Below, piece by piece: positions 51,931-63,502 of a DNA stretch of 64,000 nucleotides. Position 1 is the first letter of the stretch. Each line of letters opens with the position of its first letter. The notes beneath the pieces were generated by a model. The model searched no databases and was not told the DNA's origin. It saw only the letters and a program-made list of their open reading frames with translations. This DNA comes from Paragordius varius (Eukaryota > Nematomorpha), in the NCBI GenBank assembly GCA_964247055.1, contig OZ176051.1:558001-622000 (forward strand), written 5' to 3'. A program made the translations under genes and the position numbers.

Positions 51931-54120
51931 TCAATACTCAAGTTAAACTTTGTCCTTAAAAATCGGTTATTGGTCACGGTGAACAAAATTATTTTTTATA
52001 CATTCTCTTAGTAAGACTACATCAAAATATAGAGATAATTTGACAAACTCTTTCATATCCGATTTTTACAACGATACTTTAAAAATTAATGTATAAAACA
52101 GGCGTATCAATTAATCGCATCAATACTCAAGTTAAACTTTGTCCTTAAAAATCAGATATTGGTCACCGGTGAACAAACAAATTTTTTATACATTCTCTTA
52201 GTAGGACTACATATAAAAATATAGAGATAGTTTGACAAACTCTTTCATATCCGATTTTTACAACGATACTTTAAAAATTATGGTATTAAACCAGTCGCAT
52301 CAATACTCAAGTTAAACTTTGTCCTTAAAAATCGGATATTGGTCACCGGTGAACAAAATTATTTTTTATACATTCTCTTAGTAAGACTACATCAAAATAT
52401 AGAGATAGTTTGACAAACTCTTTCATATCCGATTTTTACAACGATACTTTAAAAATTATGGTATTAAACCAGTCGCATCAATACTCAAGTTAAACTTTGT
52501 CCTTAAAAATCGGATATTGGTCACCGGTGAACAAAACTATTTTTTTTACATTCTCTTAGTAAGACTACATCAAAATATAGAGATAATTTGACAAACTCTT
52601 TCATATCCGATTTTTACAACGATACTTTAAAAATTAATGTATAAAACTAGTCGCATCAATACTCAAGTTAAACTTTGTCCTTAAAAATCGGATATTGGTC
52701 ACCGGTGAACAAAATTATTTTTTATACATTCTCTTAGTAAGACTACATCAAAATATAGAGATAGTTTGACAAACTCTTTCATATCCGATTTTTACAACGA
52801 TACTTTAAAAATTATGGTATTAAACCAGTCGCATCAATACTCAAGTTAAACTTTGTCCTTAAAAATCGGATATTGGTCACCGGTGAACAAAACAATTTTT
52901 TATACATTCTCTTAGTAAGACTACATCAAAATATAGAGATAGTTTGACAAACTCTTTCATATCCGATTTTTACAACGATACTTTAAAAATTAATGTATAA
53001 AACTAGTCGCATCAATACTCAAGTTAAACTTTGTCCTTAAAAATCGGATATTGGTCACCGGTGAACAAAACTATTTTTTTTACATTCTCTTAGTAAGACT
53101 ACATCAAAATATAGAGATAATTTGACAAACTCTTTCATATCCGATTTTTACAACGATACTTTAAAAATTAATGTATTAAACTAGTCGCATCAATACTCAA
53201 GCTAAAACATTGTCCTTAAAAATCGGATATTGGTCACCGGTGAACAAAACTATTTTTTGTACCGTCTCTTAGTAAGACTACATCAAAATATAGAGATAGT
53301 TTGACAAACTCTTTCATATCCGATTTTTTCAACGATACTTTAAAAATTAATGTATAAAACTAGTCGTATCAATAAATCGCATCAATACTCAAGTTAAACT
53401 TTCTCCTTAAAAATCGGATATTGGTCACCGGTGAACAAAATTATTTTTTATACATTCTCTTAGTAAGACTAGATCAAAATATAGAGATAGTTTGACAAAC
53501 TCTTTCATATCCGATTTTTACAACGATACTTTAAAAATTATGGTATTAACCAGTCGCATCAATACTCAAGTTAAACTTTGTCCTTAAAAATCGGATATTG
53601 GTCACCGGTGAACAAAACTATTTTTTTTACATTCTCTTAGTAAGACTACATCAAAATATAGAGATAATTTCACAAACTCTTTCATATCCGATTTTTACAA
53701 CGATACTTTAAAAATTAATGTATAAAACTAGTCGCATCAATACTCAAGTTAAACTTTGTCCTTAAAAATCGGATATTGGTCACCGGTGAACAAAACTATT
53801 TTTTTTACATTCTCTTAGTAAGACTACATCAAAATATAGAGATAATTTGACAAACTCTTTCATATCCGATTTTTACAACGATACTTTAAAAATTAATGTA
53901 TTAAACTAGTCGCATCAATACTCAAGCTAAAACATTGTCCTTAAACATCGGATATTGGTCACCGGTGAACAAAACTATTTTTTATACCGTCTCTTAGTAT
54001 GACTACATCAAAATATAAGATAGTTTGACAAACTCTTTCATATCCGATTTTTACAACGATACTTTAAAAATTAATGTATAAAACTAGTCGTATCAATCGC
54101 ATCAATACTCAAGTTAAACT
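51931..54120 (+). repeat. Mixed segment with a T-tract trimer (534-bp period)
   Basis: Monomers with an expanded T run (CTATTTTTTTTACATTC) lie at about 52,538, 53,072, 53,620 and 53,798; the first two are three monomers apart (534 bp). They carry GATAATTTGAC, usually followed by ATGG-tail or CCGTCTC monomers. The run removes the usual TATAC after the T tract. Private changes are common (GATTTTTTCAAC near 53,326; ATTAACCAG near 53,545; ATATAAGATAG near 54,015). Confidence 0.75.
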
Positions 54121-56118
54121 TTCTCCTTAAAAATCGGATATTGGTCACCGGTGAACAAATTATTTTTTATACATTCTCTTAGTAAGACTACATCAAAATA
54201 TAGAGATAGTTTGACAAACTCTTTCATATCCGATTTTTACAACGATACTTTAAAAATTAATGTGTTAAACTAGTCGCATCAATACTCAAGTTAAACTTTG
54301 TCCTCAAAAATCAGATATTGGTCATAGGTGAACAAAATTATTTTTTATACATTCTCTTAGTAAGACTACATCAAAATATAGAGATAGTTTGACAAACTCT
54401 TTCATATCCGATTTTTACAACGATACTGTAAAAATTAATGTATAAAACTAGTCGCATCAATACTCAAGTTAAACTTTGTCCTTAAAAATCGAATATTGGT
54501 CACCGGTGAACAAAATTATTTTTTATACATTCTCTTAGTAAGACTACATCAAAATATAGAAATAGTTTTACAAACTCTTTCATATCCGATTTTTACAACG
54601 ATACTTTAAAAATTAATGTATTAAAGTAGTCGCATCAATACTCAAGCTAAAACATTGTCCTTAAAAATCGGATATTGGTCACCGGTGAACAAAACTATTT
54701 TTTATACCGTCTCTTAGTAAGACTACATCAAAATATAGAGATAGTTTGACAAACTCTTTCATATCCGATTTTTACAACGATACTTTAAAAATTAATGTAT
54801 AAAACTAGTCGTATCAATAAATCGCATCAATACTCAAGTTAAACTTTCTCCTTAAAAATCGGATATTGGTCACCGGTGAACAAAATTATTTTTTATACAT
54901 TCTCTTTGTAAGACTACATCAAAATATAGAGATAGTTAGACAAACTCTTTCATATCCGATTTTTACAACGATACTTTAAAAATTAATGTGTTAAACTAGT
55001 CGCATCAATACTCAAGTTAAACTTTGTCCTCAAAAATCAGATATTGGTCATAGGTGAACAAAATTATTTTTTATACATTCTCTTAGTAAGACTACATCAA
55101 ATATAGAGATAGTTTGACAAACTCTTTCATATCCGATTTTTACAACGATACTGTAAAAATTAATGTATAAAACTAGTCGCATCAATACTCAAGTTAAACT
55201 TTGTCCTTAAAAATCGAATATTGGTCACCGGTGAACAAAATTATTTTTTATACATTCTCTTAGTAAGACTACATCAAAATATAGAAATAGTTTTACAAAC
55301 TCTTTCATATCCGATTTTTACAACGATACTTTAAAAATTAATGTATTAAAGTAGTCGCATCAATACTCAAGCTAAAACATTGTCCTTAAAAATCGGATAT
55401 TGGTCACCGGTGAACAAAACTATTTTTTATACCGTCTCTTAGTAAGACTGTATCAAAATATAGAGATAGTTTGACAAACTCTTTCATATCCGATTTTTAC
55501 AACGATACTTTAAAAATTAATGTATAAAACTAGTCGTATCAATAAATCGCATCAATACTCAAGTTAAACTTTCTCCTTAAAAATCGGATATTGGTCACCG
55601 GTGAACAAAATTATTTTTTATACATTCTCTTAGTAAGACTACATCAAAATATAGAGATAGTTTGACAAACTCTTTCATATCCGATTTTTACAACGATACT
55701 TTAAAAATTAATGTGTTAAACTAGTCGCATCAATACTCAAGTTAAACTTTGTCCTTAAAAATCGAATATTGGTCACCGGTGAACAAAATTATTTTTTATA
55801 CATTCTCTTAGTAAGACTACATCAAAATATAGAAATAGTTTTACAAACTCTTTCATATCCGATTTTTACAATGATACTTTAAAAATTAATGTATTAAAGT
55901 AGTCGCATCAATACTCAAGCTAAAACATTGTCCTTAAAAATCGGATATTGGTCACCGGTGAACAAAACTATTTTTTATACCGTCTCTTAGTAAGACTACA
56001 TCAAAATATAGAGATAGTTTGACAAACTCTTTCATATCGGATTTTTACAACGATACTTTAAAAATTAATGTATAAAACTAGTCGTATCAATAAATCGCAT
56101 CAATACTCAAGTTAAACT
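54121..56118 (+). repeat. Tetramer higher-order repeat, ~726-bp period
   Basis: Order: CTTTCTCC monomer with GTGTT tail, CCTCAAAAATCAG/CATAGGTG with ACTGTAAAA, TCGAAT/GAAATAGTTTTAC with AAAGTAG, and TAAAACATTG/CCGTCTC with the 191-bp tail. CTTTCTCC occurs at 54,121, 54,846 and 55,571 (one-base losses reduce 726 to 725). The third unit lacks the CATAGGTG monomer, so the next CTTTCTCC is at 56,119. The same order without full repetition occurs at 50.3-50.8 kb. Confidence 0.85.
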
Positions 56119-57140
56119 TTCTCCTTAAAAATCGGATATTGGTCACCGGTGAACAAAATTATTTTTTATACATTCTCTTAGTAAGACTACATCAAAATAT
56201 AGAGATAGTTTGACAAACTCTTTCATATCCGATTTTTACAACGATACTTTAAAAATTAATGTATAAAACTAGTCGTATCAATAAATCGCATCAATACTCA
56301 ATTTAAACTTTCTCCTTAAAAATCGGATATTGGTCACCGGTGAACAAAATTATTTTTTATACATTCTCTTAGTAGGACTACATCAAAATATAGAGATAGT
56401 TTGGCAAACTCTTTCATATCCGATTTTTACAACGATACTTTAAAAATTAATGTATAAAACTAGTCGCATCAATACTCAAGTTAAACTTTGTCCTTAAAAA
56501 TCAGATATTGGTCACCGGTGAACAAAATAATTTTTTATACATTCTCTTAGTAAGACTACATATAAAAATATAGAGATAGTTTGACAAACTCTTTCATATC
56601 CGATTTTTACAACGATACTTTAAAAATTAATGTATAAAACTAGTCGTATCAATAAATCGCATCAATACTCAAGTTAAACTTTCTCCTTAAAAATCGGATA
56701 TTGGTCACCGGTGAACAAAATTATTTTTTATACATTCTCTTAGTAAGACTACATCAAAATATAGAGATAGTTTGACAAACTCTTTCATATCCGATTTTTA
56801 CAACGATACTTTAAAAATTAATGTGTTAAACTAGTTGCATCAATACTCAAGTTAAACTTTGTCCTCTAAAATCAGATATTGGTCATAGGTGAACAAAATT
56901 ATTTTTTATACATTCTCTTAGTAAGACTACATCAAAATATAGAGATAGTTTGACAAACTCTTTCATATCCGATTTTTACAACGATACTGTAAAAATTAAT
57001 GGATAAAACTAGTCGCATCAATACTCAAGTTAAACTTTGTCCTTAAAAATCGAATATTGGTCACCGGTGAACAAAATTATTTTTTATACATTCTCTTAGT
57101 AAGACTACATTAAAATATAGAGATAGTTTAACAAACTCTT
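56119..57140 (+). repeat. CTTTCTCC-type monomers in mixed order
   Basis: About 5.5 monomers: CTTTCTCC forms at 56,119, 56,309 and 56,691, a GTAGGAC/TTTGGC monomer, an ACATATAAAAATATAG monomer (56,560) and a CCTCTAAAATCAG/CATAGGTG monomer ending AATGGATAAAAC. They are related to the tetramer to the left but not in its phase. Confidence 0.75.
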
Positions 57141-58430
57141 TCATATCCGATTTTTACAACGATAGTTTAAAAATTAATGTGTTAAATTAGTCGCATCAAT
57201 ACTCAAGTTATACTTTGTCCTTAAAAATCGGATATTCGTCACCGGTAAACAAAATTATTTTTTATACATTCTCTTAGTAAGACTACATCAAAATATAGAT
57301 ATAGTTTGACAAACTCTTTCATATCCGATTTATACCACGATACTTTAAAAATTATGGTATTAAACCAGTCGCATAAATACTCAAGTTAAACTTTGTTAAA
57401 AATCGGATATTGTCACCGGTGAACAAAATTATTTTTTATACATTCTCTTACTAAGACTACATCAAAATATAGAGATAGTTTGACCAACTCTTTCATATCC
57501 GATTTTTACAACGATACTTTAAAAATTATGGTATTAAACCAGTCGCATCAATACTCAAGTTAAACTTTGTCCTTAAAAATCGGATATTGGTCACCGGTGA
57601 ACAAAATTATTTTTTATACATTCTCTTAGTAAGACTACATCAAAATATAGAGATAATTTGACAAACTCTTTCATATCCGATTTTTACAACGATACTTTAA
57701 AAATTAATGTATAAAACTAGGCTTATCAATTAATCGCATCAATACTCAAGTTAAACTTTGTCCTTAAAAATCGGATATTGGTCACGGTGAACAAAATTAT
57801 TTTTTATACATTCTCTTAGTAGGACTACATCAAAATATAGAGGTTTGGCAAACTCTTTCATATCCGATTTTTACAACGATACTTTAAAAATTAATGTATA
57901 AAACTACTCAAGTTAAACTTTGTCCTTAAAAATCAGATATTGGTCACCGGTGAACAAAATAATTTTTTATACATTCTCTTAGTAAGACTACATATAAAAA
58001 TATAGAGATAGTTTGACAAACTCTTTCATATCCGATTTTTACAACGATACTTTAAAAATTATGGTATTAAACCAGTCGCATCAATACTCAAGTTAAACTT
58101 TGTCCTTAAAAATCGGATATTGGTGACCGGTGAACAAAATTAATTTTTATACATTCTCTTAGTAAGACTACATCAAAATATAGAGATAGTTTGACAAACT
58201 CTTTCATATCCGATTTTTACAACGATACTTTAAAAATTAATGTGTTAAACTAGTCGCATCAATACTCAAGTTAAACTTTGTCCTTAAAAATCGGATCTTG
58301 GTCACCGGGAACAAAATTATTTTTTATATATTCTCTTAGTAAGACTACATCAAAATATAGAGATAGTTGACAAACTCTTTCATATATGATTTTTACAACG
58401 AGACTTTAAAAATTAATGTATTAAACTAGT
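57141..58430 (+). repeat. Degenerate island of private-variant monomers
   Basis: Roughly seven monomers carry many changes not seen elsewhere. They include TATACCACGATAC (57,331), GCATAAATAC (57,372), CTTTGTTAAAAATC (57,394), TTGACCAAC (57,480), TAGAGGTTTGGC (57,837), AAAACTACTCAAG with 12 bases lost (57,900), GGTGACCGGTG (58,122), GGATCTTGGTCACCGGGAAC (58,294), ATATATTC, ATAGTTGAC, CATATATGATTTTT (58,381) and GAGACTTT. Monomer lengths vary more than elsewhere. It appears not to have taken part in recent homogenisation. Confidence 0.82.
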
Positions 58431-59367
58431 CGCATCAATACTCAAGCTAAAACATTGTCCTTAAAAATCGGATATTGGTCACCGGTGAACAAAACTATTT
58501 TTTATACCGTCTCTTAGTAAGACTACATCAAAATATAGAGATAGTTTGACAAACTCTTTCATATCCGATTTTTACAACGATACTTTAAAAATTAATGTAT
58601 AAAACTAGTCGTATCAATAAATCGCATACACACTCAAGTTAAACTTTGTCCTTAAAAATCGGATATTGGTCACCGGTGAACAAAATTATTTTTTATACAT
58701 TCTCTTAGTAGGACTACATCAAAATATAGAGATAGTTTGGCAAACTGTTTCATATCCGATTTTTACAACGATACTTTAAAAATTAATGTATAAAACTAGG
58801 CGTATCAATTAATCGCATCAATACTCAAGTTAAACTCTGTCCTTAAAAATCGGATATTGGTCGGTGAACAAAATTATTTTTTATACATTCTCTTAGTAAG
58901 ACTACATCAAAATATAGAGATAGTTTGACAAACTCTTTCATATCCGATTTTTACAACGATACTTTAAAAATTATGGTATTAAACCAGTCGCATCAATACT
59001 CAAGTTAAACTTTGTCCTTAAAAATCAGATATTGGTCACCGGTGAACAAAATTATTTTTTATACATTCTCTTAGAAAGACTACATCAAAATATAGAGATA
59101 ACTTGACAAACTCTTTCATATCCGATTTTTACAACGATACTTTAAAAATTAATGTATAAAACTAGGCGTATCAATTAATCGCATCAATACTCAAGTTAAA
59201 CTCTGTCCTTAAAAATCGAATATTGGTCACCGGTGAACAAAATTATTTTTTATATATTCTCTTAGTAAGACTACATCAAAATATAGAAATAGTTTGACAA
59301 ACTCTTTCATATCCGATTTTTACAACGATACTTTAAAAATTAATGTATTAAACTAGTCGCATCAATA
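58431..59367 (+). repeat. CCGTCTC and GGCGTATC monomers, transition segment
   Basis: About five monomers: TAAAACATTG/CCGTCTC with the ATACACACTC tail, GTAGGAC/CTGTTTC with the GGCGTATCAATTAATCG tail, one with AACTCTGTCC and a shortened palindrome (ATTGGTCGGTGAAC near 58,857), one with TTAGAAAGAC/GATAACTTGAC, and a TCGAAT/GAAATAG monomer. The last two resemble 62,520-62,880. Confidence 0.76.
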
Positions 59368-60283
59368 CTCAAGTTAAACTTTGTCCTCAAAAATCAGATA
59401 TTGGTCATAGGTGAACAAAATTATTTTTTATACATTCTCTTAGTAAGACTACATCAAAATATAGAGATAGTTTGACAAACTCTTTCATATCCGATTTTTA
59501 CAACGATACTTTAAAAATTAATGTATAAAACTAGTCGTATCAATAAATCGCATCAATACTCAAGTTAAACTTTCTCCTTAAAAATCGGATATTGGTCACC
59601 GGTGAACAAAATTATTTTTTATACATTCTCTTAGTAAGACTAGATCAAAATATAGAGATAGTTTGACAAACTCTTTCATATCCGATTTTTACAACGATAC
59701 TTTAAAAATTATGGTATTAAACCAGTCGCATCAATACTCAAGTTAAACTTTGTCCTTAAAAATCGGATATTGGTCACCGGTGAACAAAATTATTTTTTAT
59801 ACATTCTCTTAGTAAGACTACATCAAAATATAGAGATAATTTGACAAACTCTTTCATATCCGATTTTTACAACGATACTTTAAAAATTAATGTCTTAAAC
59901 TAGTCGCATCAATACTTAAGTTACACTTTGTCCTCAAAAATCAGATATTGGTCATAGGTGAACAAAATTATTTTTTATACATTCTCTTAGTAAGACTACA
60001 TCAAAATATAGAGATAGTTTGGCAAACTGTTTCATATCCGATTTTTACAACGATACTTTAAAAATTAATGTATAAAACTAGGCGTATCAATTAATCGCAT
60101 CAATACTCAAGTTAAACTCTGTCCTTAAAAATCGGATATTGGTCACCGGTGAACAAAATTATTTTTTATACATTCTCTTAGTAAGACTACATCAAAATAT
60201 AGAGATAGTTTGACAAACTCTTTCATATCCGATTTTTACAACGATACTTTAAAAATTAATGTATTAAACTAGTCGCATCAATA
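59368..60283 (+). repeat. Five-monomer higher-order unit, copy 1 (916 bp)
   Basis: CCTCAAAAATCAG/CATAGGTG at 59,384 recurs at 60,300. GACTAGATC near 59,639 and GTCTTAAACTAG with AATACTTAAG near 59,892 also recur 916 bp later. Private difference: AGTTACACTTTG near 59,920 against AGTTAAACTTTG. Confidence 0.85.
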
Positions 60284-61200
60284 CTCAAGTTAAACTTTGT
60301 CCTCAAAAATCAGATATTGGTCATAGGTGAACAAAATTATTTTTTATACATTCTCTTAGTAAGACTACATCAAAATATAGAGATAGTTTGACAAACTCTT
60401 TCATATCCGATTTTTACAACGATACTTTAAAAATTAATGTATAAAACTAGTCGTATCAATAAATCGCATCAATACTCAAGTTAAACTTTCTCCTTAAAAA
60501 TCGGATATTGGTCACCGGTGAACAAAATTATTTTTTATACATTCTCTTAGTAAGACTAGATCAAAATATAGAGATAGTTTGACAAACTCTTTCATATCCG
60601 ATTTTTACAACGATACTTTAAAAATTATGGTATTAAACCAGTCGCATCAATACTCAAGTTAAACTTTGTCCTTAAAAATCGGATATTGGTCACCGGTGAA
60701 CAAAATTATTTTTTATACATTCTCTTAGTAAGACTACATCAAAATATAGAGATAATTTGACAAACTCTTTCATATCCGATTTTTACAACGATACTTTAAA
60801 AATTAATGTCTTAAACTAGTCGCATCAATACTTAAGTTAAACTTTGTCCTCAAAAATCAGATATTGGTCATAGGTGAACAAAATTATTTTTTATACATTC
60901 TCTTAGTAAGACTACATCAAAATATAGAAATAGTTTGACAAACACTTTCATATCCGATTTTTACAACGATACTTTAAAAATTAATGTATAAAACTAGTCG
61001 TATCAATAAATCGCATCAATACTCAAGTTAAACTTTCTCCTTAAAAATCGGATATTGGTCACCGGTGAACAAAATTATTTTTTATACATTCTCTTAGTAG
61101 GACTACATCAAAATATAGAGATAGTTTGGCAAACTCTTTTATATCCGATTTTTACAACGATACTTTAAAAATTAATGTATAAAACTAGTCGCATCATACT
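60284..61200 (+). repeat. Five-monomer higher-order unit, copy 2
   Basis: Matches copy 1 at +916 bp through GTCTTAAACTAG (60,808). The following monomers then differ (GAAATAG/AAACACTTTC, then CTTTCTCC with GTAGGAC/TTTGGC), so the copy is incomplete at its right end. Confidence 0.83.
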
Positions 61201-61852
61201 CAAGTTAAACTTTGTCCTCAAAAATCAGATATTGGTCATAGGTGAACAAAATTATTTTTTATACATTCTCTTAGTAAGACTACATCAAAATATAGAGATA
61301 GTTTGACAAATTCTTTCATATCCGATTTTTACAACGATACTTGAAAAATTAATGTATAAAACTAGTCGTATCAATAAATCGCATCAATAGTCAAGTTAAA
61401 CTTTCTCCTTAAAAATCGGATATTGGTCACCGGTGAACAAAATTATTTTTTATACATTCTCTTAGTAAGACTACATAAAAATATAGAGATAGTTTGACAA
61501 ACTCTTTCATATCCGATTTTTACAGCCATACTTTAAAAATTAATGTATAAAACTAGTCGTATCAATAAATCGCATCAATACTCAAGTTAAACTTTGTCCT
61601 TAAAAATCAGATATTGGTCACCGGTGAACAAAATTATTTTTTATACATTCTCTTAGTAAGACTACATCAAAATATAGAGATAGTTTGACAAACTCTTTCA
61701 TATCCGATTTTTACAACGATACTTTAAAAATTAATGTATTAAACTAGTCGCATCAATACTCAAGTTAAACTTTGTCCTTAAAAATCAGATATTGGTCACC
61801 GGTGAACAAAATAATTTTTTATACATTCTCTTAGTAAGACTACATATAAAAA
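61201..61852 (+). repeat. CATAGGTG, CTTTCTCC and TATAAAA-type monomers
   Basis: About 3.5 monomers, including a 191-bp form with AATAGTCAAG, one with ACATAAAAATATAG and ACAGCCATAC (61,522), and one with ACATATAAAAATATAG (61,842). No clean duplication partner was found inside the window. Confidence 0.72.
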
Positions 61853-63502
61853 TATAGAGATAGTTTGACAAACTCTTTCATATCCGATTTTTACAACGAT
61901 ACTTTAAAAATTATGGTATTAAACCAGTCGCATCAATACTCAAGCTAAAACATTGTCCTTAAAAATCGGATATTGGTCACCGGTGAACAAAACTATTTTT
62001 TATACCGTCTCTTAGTAAGACTACATCAAAATATAGAGATAGTTTGACAAGCTCTTTCATATCCGATTTTTACAACGATACTTTAAAAATTAATGTATAA
62101 AACTAGTCGTATCAATAAATCGCATACACACTCAAGTTAAACTTTGTCCTTAAAAATCGGATATTGGTCACGGTGAACAAAATTATTTTTTATACATTCT
62201 CTTAGTAAGACTACATCAAAATATAGAGATAATTTGACAAACTCTTTCATATCCGATTTTTACAACGATACTTTAAAAATTAATGTATAAAACTAGGCGT
62301 ATCAATTAATCGCATCAATACTCAAGTTAAACTTTGTCCATAAAAATCGGATATTGGTCACCGGTGAACAAAATTATTTTTTATACATTCTCTTAGTAGG
62401 ACTACATCAAAATATAGAGATAGTTTGGCAAACTGTTTCATATCCGATTTTTACAACGATACTTTATAAATTAATGTATAAAACTAGTCGCATCAATACT
62501 CAAGTTAAACTTTGTCTTTAAAAATCGGATATTGGTCACCGGTGAACAAAATTATTTTTTATACATTCTCTTAGTAAGACTACATCAAAATATAGAGATA
62601 ACTTGACAAACTCTTTCATATCCGATTTTTACAACGATACTTTAAAAATTAATGTATAAAACTAGGCGTATCAATTAATCGCATCAATACTCAAGTTAAA
62701 CTCTGTCCTTAAAAATCGAATATTGGTCACCGGTGAACAAAATTATTTTTTATACATTCTCTTTGTAAGACTACATCAAAATATAGAAATAGTTTGACAA
62801 ACTCTTTCATATCCGATTTTTACAACGATACTTTAAAAATTAATGTATTAAACTAGTCGCATCAATACTCAAGCTAAAACATTGTCCTTAAAAATCGGAT
62901 ATTGGTCACCGGTGAACAAAACTATTATACCCTCTCTTAGTAAGACTACATCAAAATATAGAGATAGTTTGACAAACTCTTTCATATCCGATTTTTACAA
63001 CGATACTTTAAAAATTAATGTATAAAACTAGTCGTATCAATAAATCGCATCAATACTCAAGTTAAACTTTCTCCTTAAAAATCGGATATTGGTCACCGGT
63101 GAACAAAATTATTTTTTATACATTCTCTTAGTAAGACTACATCAAAATATAGAGATAGTTTGACAAACTCTTTCATATCCGATTTTTACAACGATACTTT
63201 AAAAATTAATGTCTTAAACTAGTCGCATCAATACTCAAGTTAAACTTTGTCCTCAAAAATCAGATATTGGTCATAGGTGAACAAAATTTTTTTTATACAT
63301 TCTCTTAGTAAGACTACATCAAAATATAGAGATAGTTTGACAAACTCTTTCATACCCGATTTTTACAACGATACTTTAAAAATTATGGTATTAAACCAGT
63401 CGCATCAATACTCAAGTTAAACTTTGTCCTTAAAAATCGGATATTGGTCACCGGTGAACAAAATTATTTTTTATACATTCTCTTAGTAAGACTACATCAA
63501 AA
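61853..63502 (+). repeat. Nine-monomer higher-order unit, 1,650 bp
   Basis: Begins with an ATGG-tail monomer followed by TAAAACATTG/CCGTCTC with GACAAGCTC (62,048), a CACGG/GGCGTATC monomer, a CCATAAAAATCGG monomer and others. The opening series starts again at 63,503. It includes a short monomer where the T tract is lost (AAACTATTATACCCTCTC near 62,924) and a poly-T variant (AAAATTTTTTTTATAC near 63,286). Confidence 0.83.

Noticed and set aside
58294-58314. CENP-B-box-like CCGGGAAC
   Set aside because: It arises once, from a one-base loss in TCACCGGTGAAC, and does not fit the rest of the mammalian CENP-B box. No other monomer matches.
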